11,135 nt of DNA from assembly GCA_964644845.1 (NCBI GenBank), contig CAZXXS010000009.1, positions 1-11,135 on the forward strand, given 5' to 3'. The notes under the pieces were generated by a model. It worked only from the letters and a program-made list of their open reading frames with translations, did no database searches and was not told the origin of the DNA. The position numbers were made by a program, and so were the translations under genes. The stretch comes from Geothermovivens sp964644845. GTDB lineage: Bacteria; Zhuqueibacterota; Zhuqueibacteria; Oleimicrobiales; Geothermoviventaceae. Of the stretch, positions 1-6,299 are shown in pieces. Numbering within the stretch: the stretch's first letter is position 1; each line of letters begins with the position of its first letter.

Positions 1-195
1 ACAACAGTGCTCTTCGAGTCCCGTGTAACCGCGAATGGCCGTCCCACGCTCCGATCCGCGAACGGGCTGCGTTGTCGGCGGAAACAGCTCCCCTGCTCTC
101 AGCTCTCACGGTTTAGAGTCCCTGAACGTCGGCGCTGGCCCTTTAGCCGGACGGAACACCAGCAAGCAGGGATCTGCAGACACAGGAGGGCAACG

Positions 196-867
196 ATGAG
201 TTCGCCAGTGTTCACCGAGAAACTTTGGCATTCCATTCGCCCCATCTACGAAGCCATCTTGAATCACCCGTTCGTCACCGGGATGCTTGACGGCGGTCTT
301 CCTGAAGACAGGTTTCGCTTCTACGTGATCCAGGACGCTCTGTATCTGCGAGACTTCGCGCGAGCACTGGATCTCGTGGCAGCCAAGTCGCCTAAAGACA
401 AATGGACGGAATTCCTCTCCGAGCACGCGCGCGAGACCCTTGTGGTGGAGCGAGCACTGCACGACAGTTTTTTCAAGGACTGGGGCCTGGGCGCAGAGGC
501 TGTGTACACGACTCCCCCTGCACCTACAAACCTTGCCTACACGTCGTACCTGCTGCGGGTTGCCGCGCTCGGCAGCTTCGAAGAAGGGGTTGCGGCCCTC
601 TTACCCTGCGACTGGATCTACGTTCGCGTCGGAAAAGCACTGGAACAAAAGGGCTCACCCCATCCCCTTTACCAGCGGTGGATCGACACATACGCATCCG
701 AAGCGTTCTGGGAAGTGGTCAACCGCCTGATTGACTTAGTGGAGGAAGCAGCGCAAGGCCTCGATGACCGGCGGCTGGCGGTGCTTCAGCGCCATTTCGC
801 CATCACGAGTCGCTACGAATGGATGTTCTGGGACATGGCGTGGCGACTTGAGGGCTGGCCCGTTTGA
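196..867 (+). CDS. tenA: TenA family aminopyrimidine aminohydrolase (thiaminase II)
   Basis: A 223-residue cytosolic protein of normal TenA length. The family hydrolyses 4-amino-5-aminomethyl-2-methylpyrimidine to the hydroxymethyl form, salvaging the pyrimidine half of degraded thiamine. All catalytic residues known from Bacillus subtilis TenA appear to have counterparts: Asp47 and Tyr50 (QDALY), Cys138 (LLPCDWIY), Tyr142, Tyr166 and Glu208 (SRYEWMFWDMAW). The presence of the cysteine places it in the TenA_C class. The frame is open upstream to about position 7, but that extension is arginine-rich and unlike TenA. The ATG at 196 is preceded by AGGAGG at 184-189 and the family homology begins just after it. 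No other thiamine gene lies nearby, so the role is inferred from family and active site only. The substrate could be a related amino-pyrimidine. Confidence 0.93.
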   Translation: MSSPVFTEKLWHSIRPIYEAILNHPFVTGMLDGGLPEDRFRFYVIQDALYLRDFARALDLVAAKSPKDKWTEFLSEHARETLVVERALHDSFFKDWGLGAEAVYTTPPAPTNLAYTSYLLRVAALGSFEEGVAALLPCDWIYVRVGKALEQKGSPHPLYQRWIDTYASEAFWEVVNRLIDLVEEAAQGLDDRRLAVLQRHFAITSRYEWMFWDMAWRLEGWPV

Positions 868-978
868 CGTGGGCTGAAGAGGCAATCGGGAGTCCCCCGC
901 AGATACGCGCGTGCGCACAGCAGGTGGGAGCTGCCATTAGGCTTAAGTTGTTCCCAAAAGTCTGACCTTGCCTGCACG

Positions 979-998
979 ATGAGCCAACCTCCTGCGAG
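979..998 (+). repeat. Copy 1 of an imperfect 20-base direct repeat
   Basis: This begins atgagccaa and ends ctgcgag. It matches 1211-1230 at 18 of 20 positions, the two differences both being C/G swaps. The flanks are only weakly alike. The match is much longer than expected by chance in under 1 kb. Confidence 0.6.
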
Positions 999-1210
999 CA
1001 AGGGGAGAAAACTGGAAGGCCCCAACTGTCTCGAAACCGCCCCCGAATTGATTTCCCAGGTCGTTTCAGGCATCGACCCGCTAAAGCGGGTTCGAAACGC
1101 AACCAGTTTCAACCGCTTTGCACCTGAATCAGCCGAGGATTCCCAGTCCCCAGCGGAAAAGCAGAGCGACCCCTGAGCGCCTGCCTTGGCCTGGAAACGA
1201 CTTGAGCAGC

Positions 1211-1230
1211 ATGAGCCAAGCTGCTGCGAG
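1211..1230 (+). repeat. Copy 2 of an imperfect 20-base direct repeat
   Basis: Second copy of the repeat at 979-998, 232 bases downstream and in the same orientation. Both copies start with ATG AGC CAA and could be remnants of a duplicated short coding segment, but neither has a good ribosome-binding site. Confidence 0.6.
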
Positions 1231-1561
1231 GTCTCTCAAGTCCCCAGGAATTCCCGAAGAGACGATTCATCTCCGAGACTTGCGAAGAAGACCGGAACTT
1301 CCCGTAGCAGACCGGTCAACACCGGCTTTTGCGCCGCGCCCTGGCAGAGGACACCCTTAACAGTCGATTCACGCAGTGGTTACGGCCGGTCTGTCAGCCT
1401 GTATTTTTGCCGCTCTCTGCCCGTGGTAACGACGGCGGGCCACAAACACGCTTTGAAATCCTGACTGGGCTCCACCGGGAACCTGCGCCCGTCAACAAAC
1501 GAACCGCCCGTTACGGCCGGGATCTGGATTCGGTCGCTCCTCGAGGGATCCGCTGGCAGCC

Positions 1562-1600
1562 GCGCTTGGGCGGGTGTTCGCTACACCGTGAGCGCTTTTT
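1562..1600 (+). terminator. Putative intrinsic terminator in the gene-free region
   Basis: An outer stem GCGCT (1562-1566) with AGCGC (1591-1595) encloses an inner stem GGTGT (1573-1577) with ACACC (1583-1587), and the structure is followed directly by five T at 1596-1600. The internal loop makes it weaker than a classical terminator. No gene ends just upstream: tenA stops about 700 bases earlier. Confidence 0.4.
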
Positions 1601-1644
1601 CGCCCGGCACAACTCTTGCGAGGAGTGAAGTGGTCCTGTCAGTT

Positions 1645-1670
1645 CCCACCTCGCCAGGTGTCGGGTTTTT
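1645..1670 (+). terminator. Second putative terminator before the cNMP-binding gene
   Basis: CACCT (1647-1651), loop cgcc, AGGTG (1656-1660), with two more C-G pairs across a 2-base bulge, then GGG and a run of five T (1666-1670). It lies about 45 bases upstream of the promoter-like pair and could insulate the next gene from upstream transcription. The stem is short, so the call is tentative. Confidence 0.4.
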
Positions 1671-1713
1671 GACACTCAAACGACCGTCTGCTCCGACTTG
1701 AGACAAACTGGCC

Positions 1714-1742
1714 TTGCAATGTGCAGCGCTGTTTGTTAAATT
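1714..1742 (+). promoter_or_regulatory. Sigma-70-like promoter for the cNMP-binding gene
   Basis: TTGCAA at 1714-1719 and TAAATT at 1737-1742 are separated by exactly 17 bases, each matching its consensus at 4 of 6 positions. The pair is 25 bases upstream of the ATG of the next gene and sits in the most AT-rich part of the intergenic region. Confidence 0.45.
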
Positions 1743-1767
1743 GAAACAAGGCCAACGCAGGTAACGC

Positions 1768-2304
1768 ATGGAGGCACACGTGGACAGCTTCTGGGGAAAT
1801 ATTTTCAACCGCGAGCCCGAAGGTCGTGAAGCCATCATCTCGATTCTCCGGAAAATCCCCGTTTTCGCGGATCTAAGGCCTCGCGAACTGAAGGAATTCG
1901 AGAGGATTCTACACCGGCGTGAGTTCAAAAAGGATGAGCTCGTTTTCCGCGAAGGCGAACCAGGTGTGGGCATGTACATCATCTACAAAGGGTCGGTAGG
2001 GATCTACAAGAACACGCCAAGCGGGGGTGAGGAGCTGTTGGCCGAGTTGAAGGAAGGGGAGTTCTTCGGTGAAATGGCTTTGCTGGACGAGGCACCCCGC
2101 TCTGCCACCGCGCGGGCGCTGGAAGATTCCATCATCCTTGGCCTCTTTCAGCCGGATTTGTTTGATCTGATCGATCGGAAACCAAAACTCGGAACAAAGA
2201 TCCTTTTGAACCTGGCGCACATCATTGGAGAGCGCCTCCGCCACACGAACGCGGAATTGCAGCAGCTGCGGGAAAAATTGCTGGAGTCGAACATTGTCTA
2301 CTGA
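1768..2304 (+). CDS. Stand-alone cyclic-nucleotide-binding (CNBD) protein
   Basis: A 178-residue protein with one cyclic-nucleotide-binding domain at about residues 28-145. The phosphate-binding cassette is intact: FFGEMALLDEAPRSATARA spans residues 99-117, with the Gly-Glu pair (101-102) and Arg111-Ser112 that contact the cyclic phosphate in this family. There is no helix-turn-helix after the domain, unlike CRP/FNR. Instead it ends in a charged helix (about 150-173) that could form a coiled coil. There is no membrane segment, so it is probably a cytosolic sensor acting through protein contact. The ATG at 1768 has AGG six bases upstream. The in-frame GTG at 1780 has a better GGAGG (1770-1774, spacing 5) and may be the true start, giving 174 residues. 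Its stop lies inside the probable start of the following permease gene. The bound ligand (cAMP, cGMP or none) cannot be told from sequence. Confidence 0.9.
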   Translation: MEAHVDSFWGNIFNREPEGREAIISILRKIPVFADLRPRELKEFERILHRREFKKDELVFREGEPGVGMYIIYKGSVGIYKNTPSGGEELLAELKEGEFFGEMALLDEAPRSATARALEDSIILGLFQPDLFDLIDRKPKLGTKILLNLAHIIGERLRHTNAELQQLREKLLESNIVY

Positions 2305-3400
2305 ACCGAATCACAGCATCCGCCTGGACGAAGTGGCGGTTGTCGTGAGTCACGATCTCATCCGCAAAGCGGTGCGCTGGCTGCTCATCCTTGTCGGCCT
2401 GGCCCTGACTCTGTGGGTCATGGTCAAACTGCAGTCCATCGTCATCCTTTTTGTGCTGTCGTTTGTACTGGCCTCGCTGCTGGAACCTCCGGTGCGCTCG
2501 ATGGAGTCGCGCGGCTTACCGCGGCCCTTGGCCATCCTGATCGTCTACGTTGTCATCCTCGGGTCTTTCGTCGTTCTGCTGGCCCTGCTGGCCCCCGCCA
2601 TTTCCCAGCAAATCCACTCGATGGTGACTGAGTTCCAGGGCAAAACACCCGAGCAAATTGTCGCGGACATTCAAGCGCGTTTCCTCTCTCGTTACGAGCT
2701 CTTCAACTCTCCCGGCGTGGCGGACAAGCTCGCTGGCATCATCCGCGCGCTCATGTCCCGCGTGATGGCGGCGGCCGTGGGTGTAGTCTCGGGCATCACA
2801 ACCGTTTTCGTGGTCGCTTTCATCACCTTCTTCCTCCTCAAAGACGGCAACCGAATGAAGAAGGCCATCATCAGCCAGGTACCGAATCGGCACTTCGAGC
2901 TGGCCCTGAGCCTGTCCTACCGGATCAGCCAGCAGGTGAGCCGCTACGTGCGAGGCCAATTTGTTGTGGCAATGATCGTAGGACTGCTTTCTATCTTTGC
3001 ACTTTACTTGCTCCACATTCGCTACTACATTTTCATCGGGGCGCTGGCCGGCCTGGCCAACATGATCCCGTACTTCGGACCCATTGTTGGCGCTGTCCCG
3101 GCCATCGTCGTTGCCCTTATCGACACCGGCTCCATTCAGCCCGTGATCGGCATTGCAGTCGCCTTTGCCACCATTCAGCTGATCGACAACGTACTCATTT
3201 CGCCTACCGTTGTCTCCAAAAGTGTGGATTTGCACCCGCTGGTTGTGGCTGTGGTTGTCCTGGCAGGGGGAACACTGGGTGGACTGGCCGGGATGCTTTT
3301 CGCCGTGCCCATCGCTGGCAGTGTGAAGGTGACCATCGAAGAAGTACAGCGCTACCTGAAATTCCGGTCGCGCCTGCAACACTCGGGGACGTCAACGTAG
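2294..3400 (+). CDS. AI-2E/PerM family membrane permease
   Basis: A 368-residue polytopic membrane protein of the AI-2E transporter (PerM/YdiK/TqsA) family. Hydrophobic segments lie at about 28-44, 48-63, 78-100, 157-182, 222-241, 245-276, 282-300 and 315-345. A long soluble loop sits between the third and fourth, as is typical. Family signatures are clear: IPYFGPIVGAVPA at about 258-270 and DNVLISPTVVSKSVDLHP at about 298-315, followed by a glycine-rich GGTLGGLAGM segment. Family members have been linked to autoinducer-2 export or Na+/H+ exchange, so the substrate is unknown. The frame is open back to 2225. I chose TTG at 2294 because GGAG lies 7 bases upstream and it overlaps the previous stop by 11 bases. 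GTG at 2333 or 2345 are alternatives with weaker ribosome-binding sites. The overlap implies co-transcription and translational coupling with the cNMP-binding protein. Confidence 0.9.
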   Translation: MSTEPNHSIRLDEVAVVVSHDLIRKAVRWLLILVGLALTLWVMVKLQSIVILFVLSFVLASLLEPPVRSMESRGLPRPLAILIVYVVILGSFVVLLALLAPAISQQIHSMVTEFQGKTPEQIVADIQARFLSRYELFNSPGVADKLAGIIRALMSRVMAAAVGVVSGITTVFVVAFITFFLLKDGNRMKKAIISQVPNRHFELALSLSYRISQQVSRYVRGQFVVAMIVGLLSIFALYLLHIRYYIFIGALAGLANMIPYFGPIVGAVPAIVVALIDTGSIQPVIGIAVAFATIQLIDNVLISPTVVSKSVDLHPLVVAVVVLAGGTLGGLAGMLFAVPIAGSVKVTIEEVQRYLKFRSRLQHSGTST

Positions 3401-3774
3401 CAAACCGCGTGAAGGACCGTCGGAATTGCGGAATCAGCGAGAGAACGAATTCTGCCGCTGACCACGCGCACACCCGTTCAAGCGGATGTACCACCACGCG
3501 CCGATTGGAATTTCTCTCACAGACCGGTAGAGTCCAGTCGGCCCACCGAAGGCAGACCCTTCCAAAACCGTTCGCCAGTCAACTGCGCTGTCCGCCAACG
3601 TGAACGGGCAAGGCTGAAGCGCTGGAGCCCACTCTGTTGCGGACCACGCCACGCAAACTCAGGGGATTCCCCTCGGGCGTTACGCTGAAAGGGGGGCACC
3701 TACCGAACGTTTCGCAACCGCCAGGTCCACTCCGACGTCCCTCCTTGGCCTGCTTTCCGCGAGCCCACTCTTCA
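3401..3774. other. Gene-free region between convergent genes
   Basis: About 370 bases between the permease stop and the nagB terminator. I see no supported gene. It holds a short perfect hairpin AGGGG-att-CCCCT at 3661-3673 and an 11-base direct repeat gagcccactct near 3627 and 3762. No plus-strand hairpin followed by a T-run was found that would clearly end the permease transcript. Confidence 0.5.
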
Positions 3775-3825
3775 GAGAAAAATAGGGCAGGCGGAAAGGG
3801 TTGCCGACACCTTTCCAACCTGCCC
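3775..3825 (-). terminator. Strong intrinsic terminator of nagB
   Basis: Read on the minus strand, GGGCAGG then GGAAAGG pairs with CCTTTCC then CCTGCCC (plus-strand arms 3785-3799 and 3810-3825). That gives a stem of 14 pairs with a 1/2-base internal loop and a 10-base loop, followed at once by TATTTTTCTC (3784-3775). It begins 32 bases after the nagB stop codon. It marks the end of the minus-strand amino-sugar block. Confidence 0.9.
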
Positions 3826-3857
3826 GGACTCAACGAGGGGAAACGAAAACCGTCCGT

Positions 3858-4601
3858 TTAGCCTTCGTAGGTACCCGTCAATTCGGCCGCAGCCTCTTTG
3901 TCCACGATGATCGTGGCTTTCGGGTGCATCTGCACGATCGTGGCCGGAACCATGGCCGTAATCGGGCCCTCCACCGTGATCTTGATGGCGTGCGCTTTGT
4001 TCTTGCCACTGGCCAGCAAGAGAAGCTGGCGCGCTTCCATGATCGTCCCGATGCCCATCGTGATGGCGTACTTCGGCACTTCGTCGATGGACTTGAAGAA
4101 ACGGGCGTTGTCCTGACGTGTCTTCTCTGTCAGGGTTTTAATGCGCGTGCGCGAACCGAGCGATGAACCCGGTTCGTTGAACGCGATGTGGCCGTTGGCG
4201 CCGATGCCGAGCACCTGCAGGTCGATGCCACCCGCCTTTTTGATTCGCTCTTCGTACCAGCGGCAGTGTTCCTCCACATCATCGGCCATACCGTGGGGCA
4301 CGTGCACGCGGCTGGGATCGATGTTGATGTGCTTGAACAGATTTTCCCACATGAAGTAGTGGTAACTCTGATCATGTTCCGGGGGCAAACCCACGTACTC
4401 GTCCAGGTTGAATGTGGTGACCTTGGAGAAGTCCAGGCCCTCTTCCTTGTGCATCCGGATCAGCTCCTTGTACAAGCCAAGTGGCGTGCTCCCGGTGGCC
4501 AGTCCGAGTACACAATCCGGTTTCCGACGCACAAGCGCCGCCACGATCTTTGCGGCCTCTTTGCTCATCTCATCGTAATCTTCTTTGACGAGCACTAACA
4601 T
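3858..4601 (-). CDS. nagB: Glucosamine-6-phosphate deaminase
   Basis: A 247-residue cytosolic enzyme that converts glucosamine-6-phosphate to fructose-6-phosphate and ammonia, the step that sends amino sugars into glycolysis. Family motifs are all present: the phosphate-binding LGLATGSTPLG near residue 30, FNLDEYVGL with the catalytic Asp at about 63-71, and GIGANGHIAFNEPGSS with the catalytic His and Glu near 130-145. SRTR and MGIGTIMEA also match. The Asn before GH replaces the Asp of E. coli NagB, as in many non-enterobacterial NagB proteins. The start at 4601 has a perfect AGGAGGTGA site 4 bases upstream; the frame is open to 4694 but the extra 31 residues are not NagB-like. It is the last gene of the block, 146 bases after the alternative GlmU gene, and is followed by a strong terminator. 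Confidence 0.97.
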   Translation of the reverse strand: MLVLVKEDYDEMSKEAAKIVAALVRRKPDCVLGLATGSTPLGLYKELIRMHKEEGLDFSKVTTFNLDEYVGLPPEHDQSYHYFMWENLFKHINIDPSRVHVPHGMADDVEEHCRWYEERIKKAGGIDLQVLGIGANGHIAFNEPGSSLGSRTRIKTLTEKTRQDNARFFKSIDEVPKYAITMGIGTIMEARQLLLLASGKNKAHAIKITVEGPITAMVPATIVQMHPKATIIVDKEAAAELTGTYEG

Positions 4602-4690
4602 CGTGTCACCTCCTGCTGTTTGGGGTTTCTGGTTTCTACCGTTCCGCTCCCCCTTCCGCTTTGATCCGCCCGGGATGGTCCTGAGTACCA

Positions 4691-4712
4691 ACAAACGTGG
4701 AGCCGAAGCTCC
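4691..4712 (-). terminator. UUCG hairpin in the spacer before nagB
   Basis: On the minus strand GGAGC-TTCG-GCTCC (4712-4699) forms a 5-pair stem capped by a UUCG tetraloop, followed by ACGTTTGT. It lies 35 bases after the upstream gene's stop. The T-run is interrupted, so it may be a weak terminator, an attenuator or an mRNA-stabilising hairpin rather than a full stop. Confidence 0.35.
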
Positions 4713-4747
4713 TCAGTTTCTCCTCACACCCACGCGGCCTGGAAACC

Positions 4748-5998
4748 TCACTTCGCCGATTTGTCGAGTACCTTCGGCACAGGCAGCTCGTAGATGTGCC
4801 GCAGCACGGCGATCTGGGCCTCGGTCAACTCTTTGTCGCGGCGAGCCATCACGCGACGCGCCGTCTCCAGCGTTTTCTCGAAATCGTACTTGATCATGCC
4901 GCCTGGACCACCCCAGTGGAACGACGGGATGAAACGAGGTGGAAAACCCGCGCCGTACACGTTGCAGGCGACCCCAACCACCGTGCCGGTGTTGAACATC
5001 GTGTTGATGCCGCTCTTGGAGTGGTCGCCCATGAACAGGCCAACGAACAGGCTGCCGCTGTCCACCAGTGTCTCGTTGATTTGCACCTTCACGTTGGCGT
5101 AGTTGTTCTTGAGATCGCTGTTGTTGGTGTCGGCGCCGAGATTGACCCACATGCCGAGGTAGGCGTGTCCGAGAAAACCCTCGTGCTGCTTGTTGGAGTA
5201 CGAGTGAACAATGGACTCCTCCACTTCGCCGCCTACCTTGCAAACCTCACCGATCGCTGTCCCCTCGTAGATCTTGGCACCCACCTTGATGGCCGACTTC
5301 GGCCCAATGTACGTCGGCCCTTCGATCACCGCGTTGGCCATGATCTTCGCGCCTTCCGCGATGTACACTGGGCCGCTCTCCGCGTCGATGATGACACCGG
5401 GCCACAGCTTGGCCCCTTCACCCACGAAGATATTCTCTTTGGCCAAGAGCGTCACGTCGGGGTAAATTTTTCCCAAAATTTGACCGCCCTGACCGCGCTC
5501 GCCAAACTCGCGCTCGATCTCCTCGCCGTTGTGATGCACAAGGTCCCACGGGTAGTGGATCAAGGTGGCTTCCACCTGCACTTCAGGCAAACCGGCAAAA
5601 TCCTCACGTGTCAACGGCTTCCCCATTTTGCCAGCCAGAGCGCTCACCTTGTCCTCCGGCACCCAGGCGGCCACCACTTCGTCTCCCTGCACGTAGACGG
5701 CTGGCTTGCCGAGCTGCACCGCCTTGGCCAGCTCTGGACGGGCCAGCACCCGCCCGTTTACAAACAGTCCTGCACCTGCGGGCAGACTGTTCACCTGTGC
5801 AGCGCCGGCGACTTCCTTTTCCACATCCGCAAGATAAGCGCGGCAGTGGAGCGCCACAGTTTCGGCTCCAAAAGCCCGCACGATTTTCTCGCGCAAACTG
5901 CTCATGCCGCAGCGGAGCTCGTACACTGGCCGTGTCAGGGCCAACGGATTCAGGTTCTCCGCGCGATCATCCTCAAAAATGCACAACCATCCGTTCAT
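4748..5998 (-). CDS. Alternative (Bacteroidetes-type) GlmU: GlcNAc-1-P uridylyltransferase / GlcN-1-P acetyltransferase
   Basis: A 416-residue cytosolic protein with an N-terminal nucleotidyltransferase-like half (about 1-175) and a C-terminal left-handed beta-helix acyltransferase half (about 180-370) made of hexapeptide repeats. The start CIFEDD, then TRPVYELRCGMSSLREKI (22-39), NGRVL (81-85) and WDLVHHNGEEI (151-161) match the alternative bacterial GlmU family (TIGR03991 type). The classical GxGTRM loop of E. coli GlmU is absent. The C-terminal half carries the well-conserved GDHSKSGINTMFNTGT (324-339) and WGGPGG (362-367). The expected role is UDP-GlcNAc synthesis for peptidoglycan and surface glycans. 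Start ATG at 5998 has GGAGG six bases upstream. It sits between anmK and nagB, 301 and 146 bases away. Exact substrate is inferred; related sugar-1-phosphates are possible. Confidence 0.88.
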   Translation of the reverse strand: MNGWLCIFEDDRAENLNPLALTRPVYELRCGMSSLREKIVRAFGAETVALHCRAYLADVEKEVAGAAQVNSLPAGAGLFVNGRVLARPELAKAVQLGKPAVYVQGDEVVAAWVPEDKVSALAGKMGKPLTREDFAGLPEVQVEATLIHYPWDLVHHNGEEIEREFGERGQGGQILGKIYPDVTLLAKENIFVGEGAKLWPGVIIDAESGPVYIAEGAKIMANAVIEGPTYIGPKSAIKVGAKIYEGTAIGEVCKVGGEVEESIVHSYSNKQHEGFLGHAYLGMWVNLGADTNNSDLKNNYANVKVQINETLVDSGSLFVGLFMGDHSKSGINTMFNTGTVVGVACNVYGAGFPPRFIPSFHWGGPGGMIKYDFEKTLETARRVMARRDKELTEAQIAVLRHIYELPVPKVLDKSAK

Positions 5999-6299
5999 CG
6001 TACTCCTCCGTGTGTGTCCAGTCTGTTCGCGAACTCAGTCCCAGCACCTCCAACCGGTTATCCCCCGGCTTCCCTTCCTCCTAAGCCCCGTGTCCAACGC
6101 GGGTGCCCCCGCAAGCTTCAAGCCCGTAGGCAGCCGCAACGGCTTCCCCCAACAAACCGAAGTTCTTGCTGGGCCACCGCAAACACAAGGCTTAGGTCCC
6201 GCACAAACCCAAACCAGGCCAAACACCTCCGTCATCGTCACCACAAACCCACTGGCAAATCCAAGAGTCTCTGTCCTCCTGGTACCCCCACGGGGCCCG
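5999..6299 (-). other. 301-base spacer / possible leader between anmK and the alternative glmU
   Basis: No supported gene. Read on the minus strand it contains small perfect hairpins AGCCG-ttg-CGGCT (6144-6132) and GCGGG-ggca-CCCGC (6112-6099). Both are enclosed by a long-range 8-base complementarity CCTAAGCC/GGCTTAGG (6196-6189 with 6087-6080). A 10-base palindrome GTTCGCGAAC (6025-6034) lies 26 bases before the start codon. Helices this short can arise by chance in GC-rich DNA. It could hold a promoter with an operator or a structured leader, but no known riboswitch core is recognised. Confidence 0.35.

Larger units (their letters stand above)
868..1713. other. Long gene-free region downstream of tenA
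   Basis: About 850 bases without a convincing gene. Short open frames exist on both strands, but none combines a ribosome-binding site with a recognisable protein. What can be seen is a hairpin at 1073-1095 (cccgc/gcggg core with loop taaa), a near-identical 20-base direct repeat at 979-998 and 1211-1230, an 11-base repeat gttacggccgg at about 1379-1389 and 1510-1520, and two plus-strand terminator-like structures near 1562-1600 and 1645-1670. I looked for motifs of RNase P RNA, tmRNA, SRP RNA and tRNA and did not find them. It may be a long 3' untranslated region, an unrecognised non-coding RNA, or decayed sequence. Confidence 0.6.

Noticed and set aside
1..195. Upstream extension of tenA to position 7
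   Set aside because: The 63 extra residues are arginine-rich with no TenA similarity, and the ATG at 196 has a clear AGGAGG site.
1073..1095. Hairpin with ggttcgaaa resembling a tRNA T-loop
   Set aside because: The flanking bases do not form the five-pair T-stem and no anticodon or acceptor arm is found around it.
2516..3382. 288-codon open frame on the minus strand
   Set aside because: It is antisense to the AI-2E permease; its composition is unusually rich in Asp, His and Gln, as expected when hydrophobic codons are read in reverse.
3785..3825. The nagB terminator acting as a bidirectional terminator for the permease
   Set aside because: On the plus strand the hairpin is followed by ggactcaacg rather than a T-run, so only minus-strand termination is supported.
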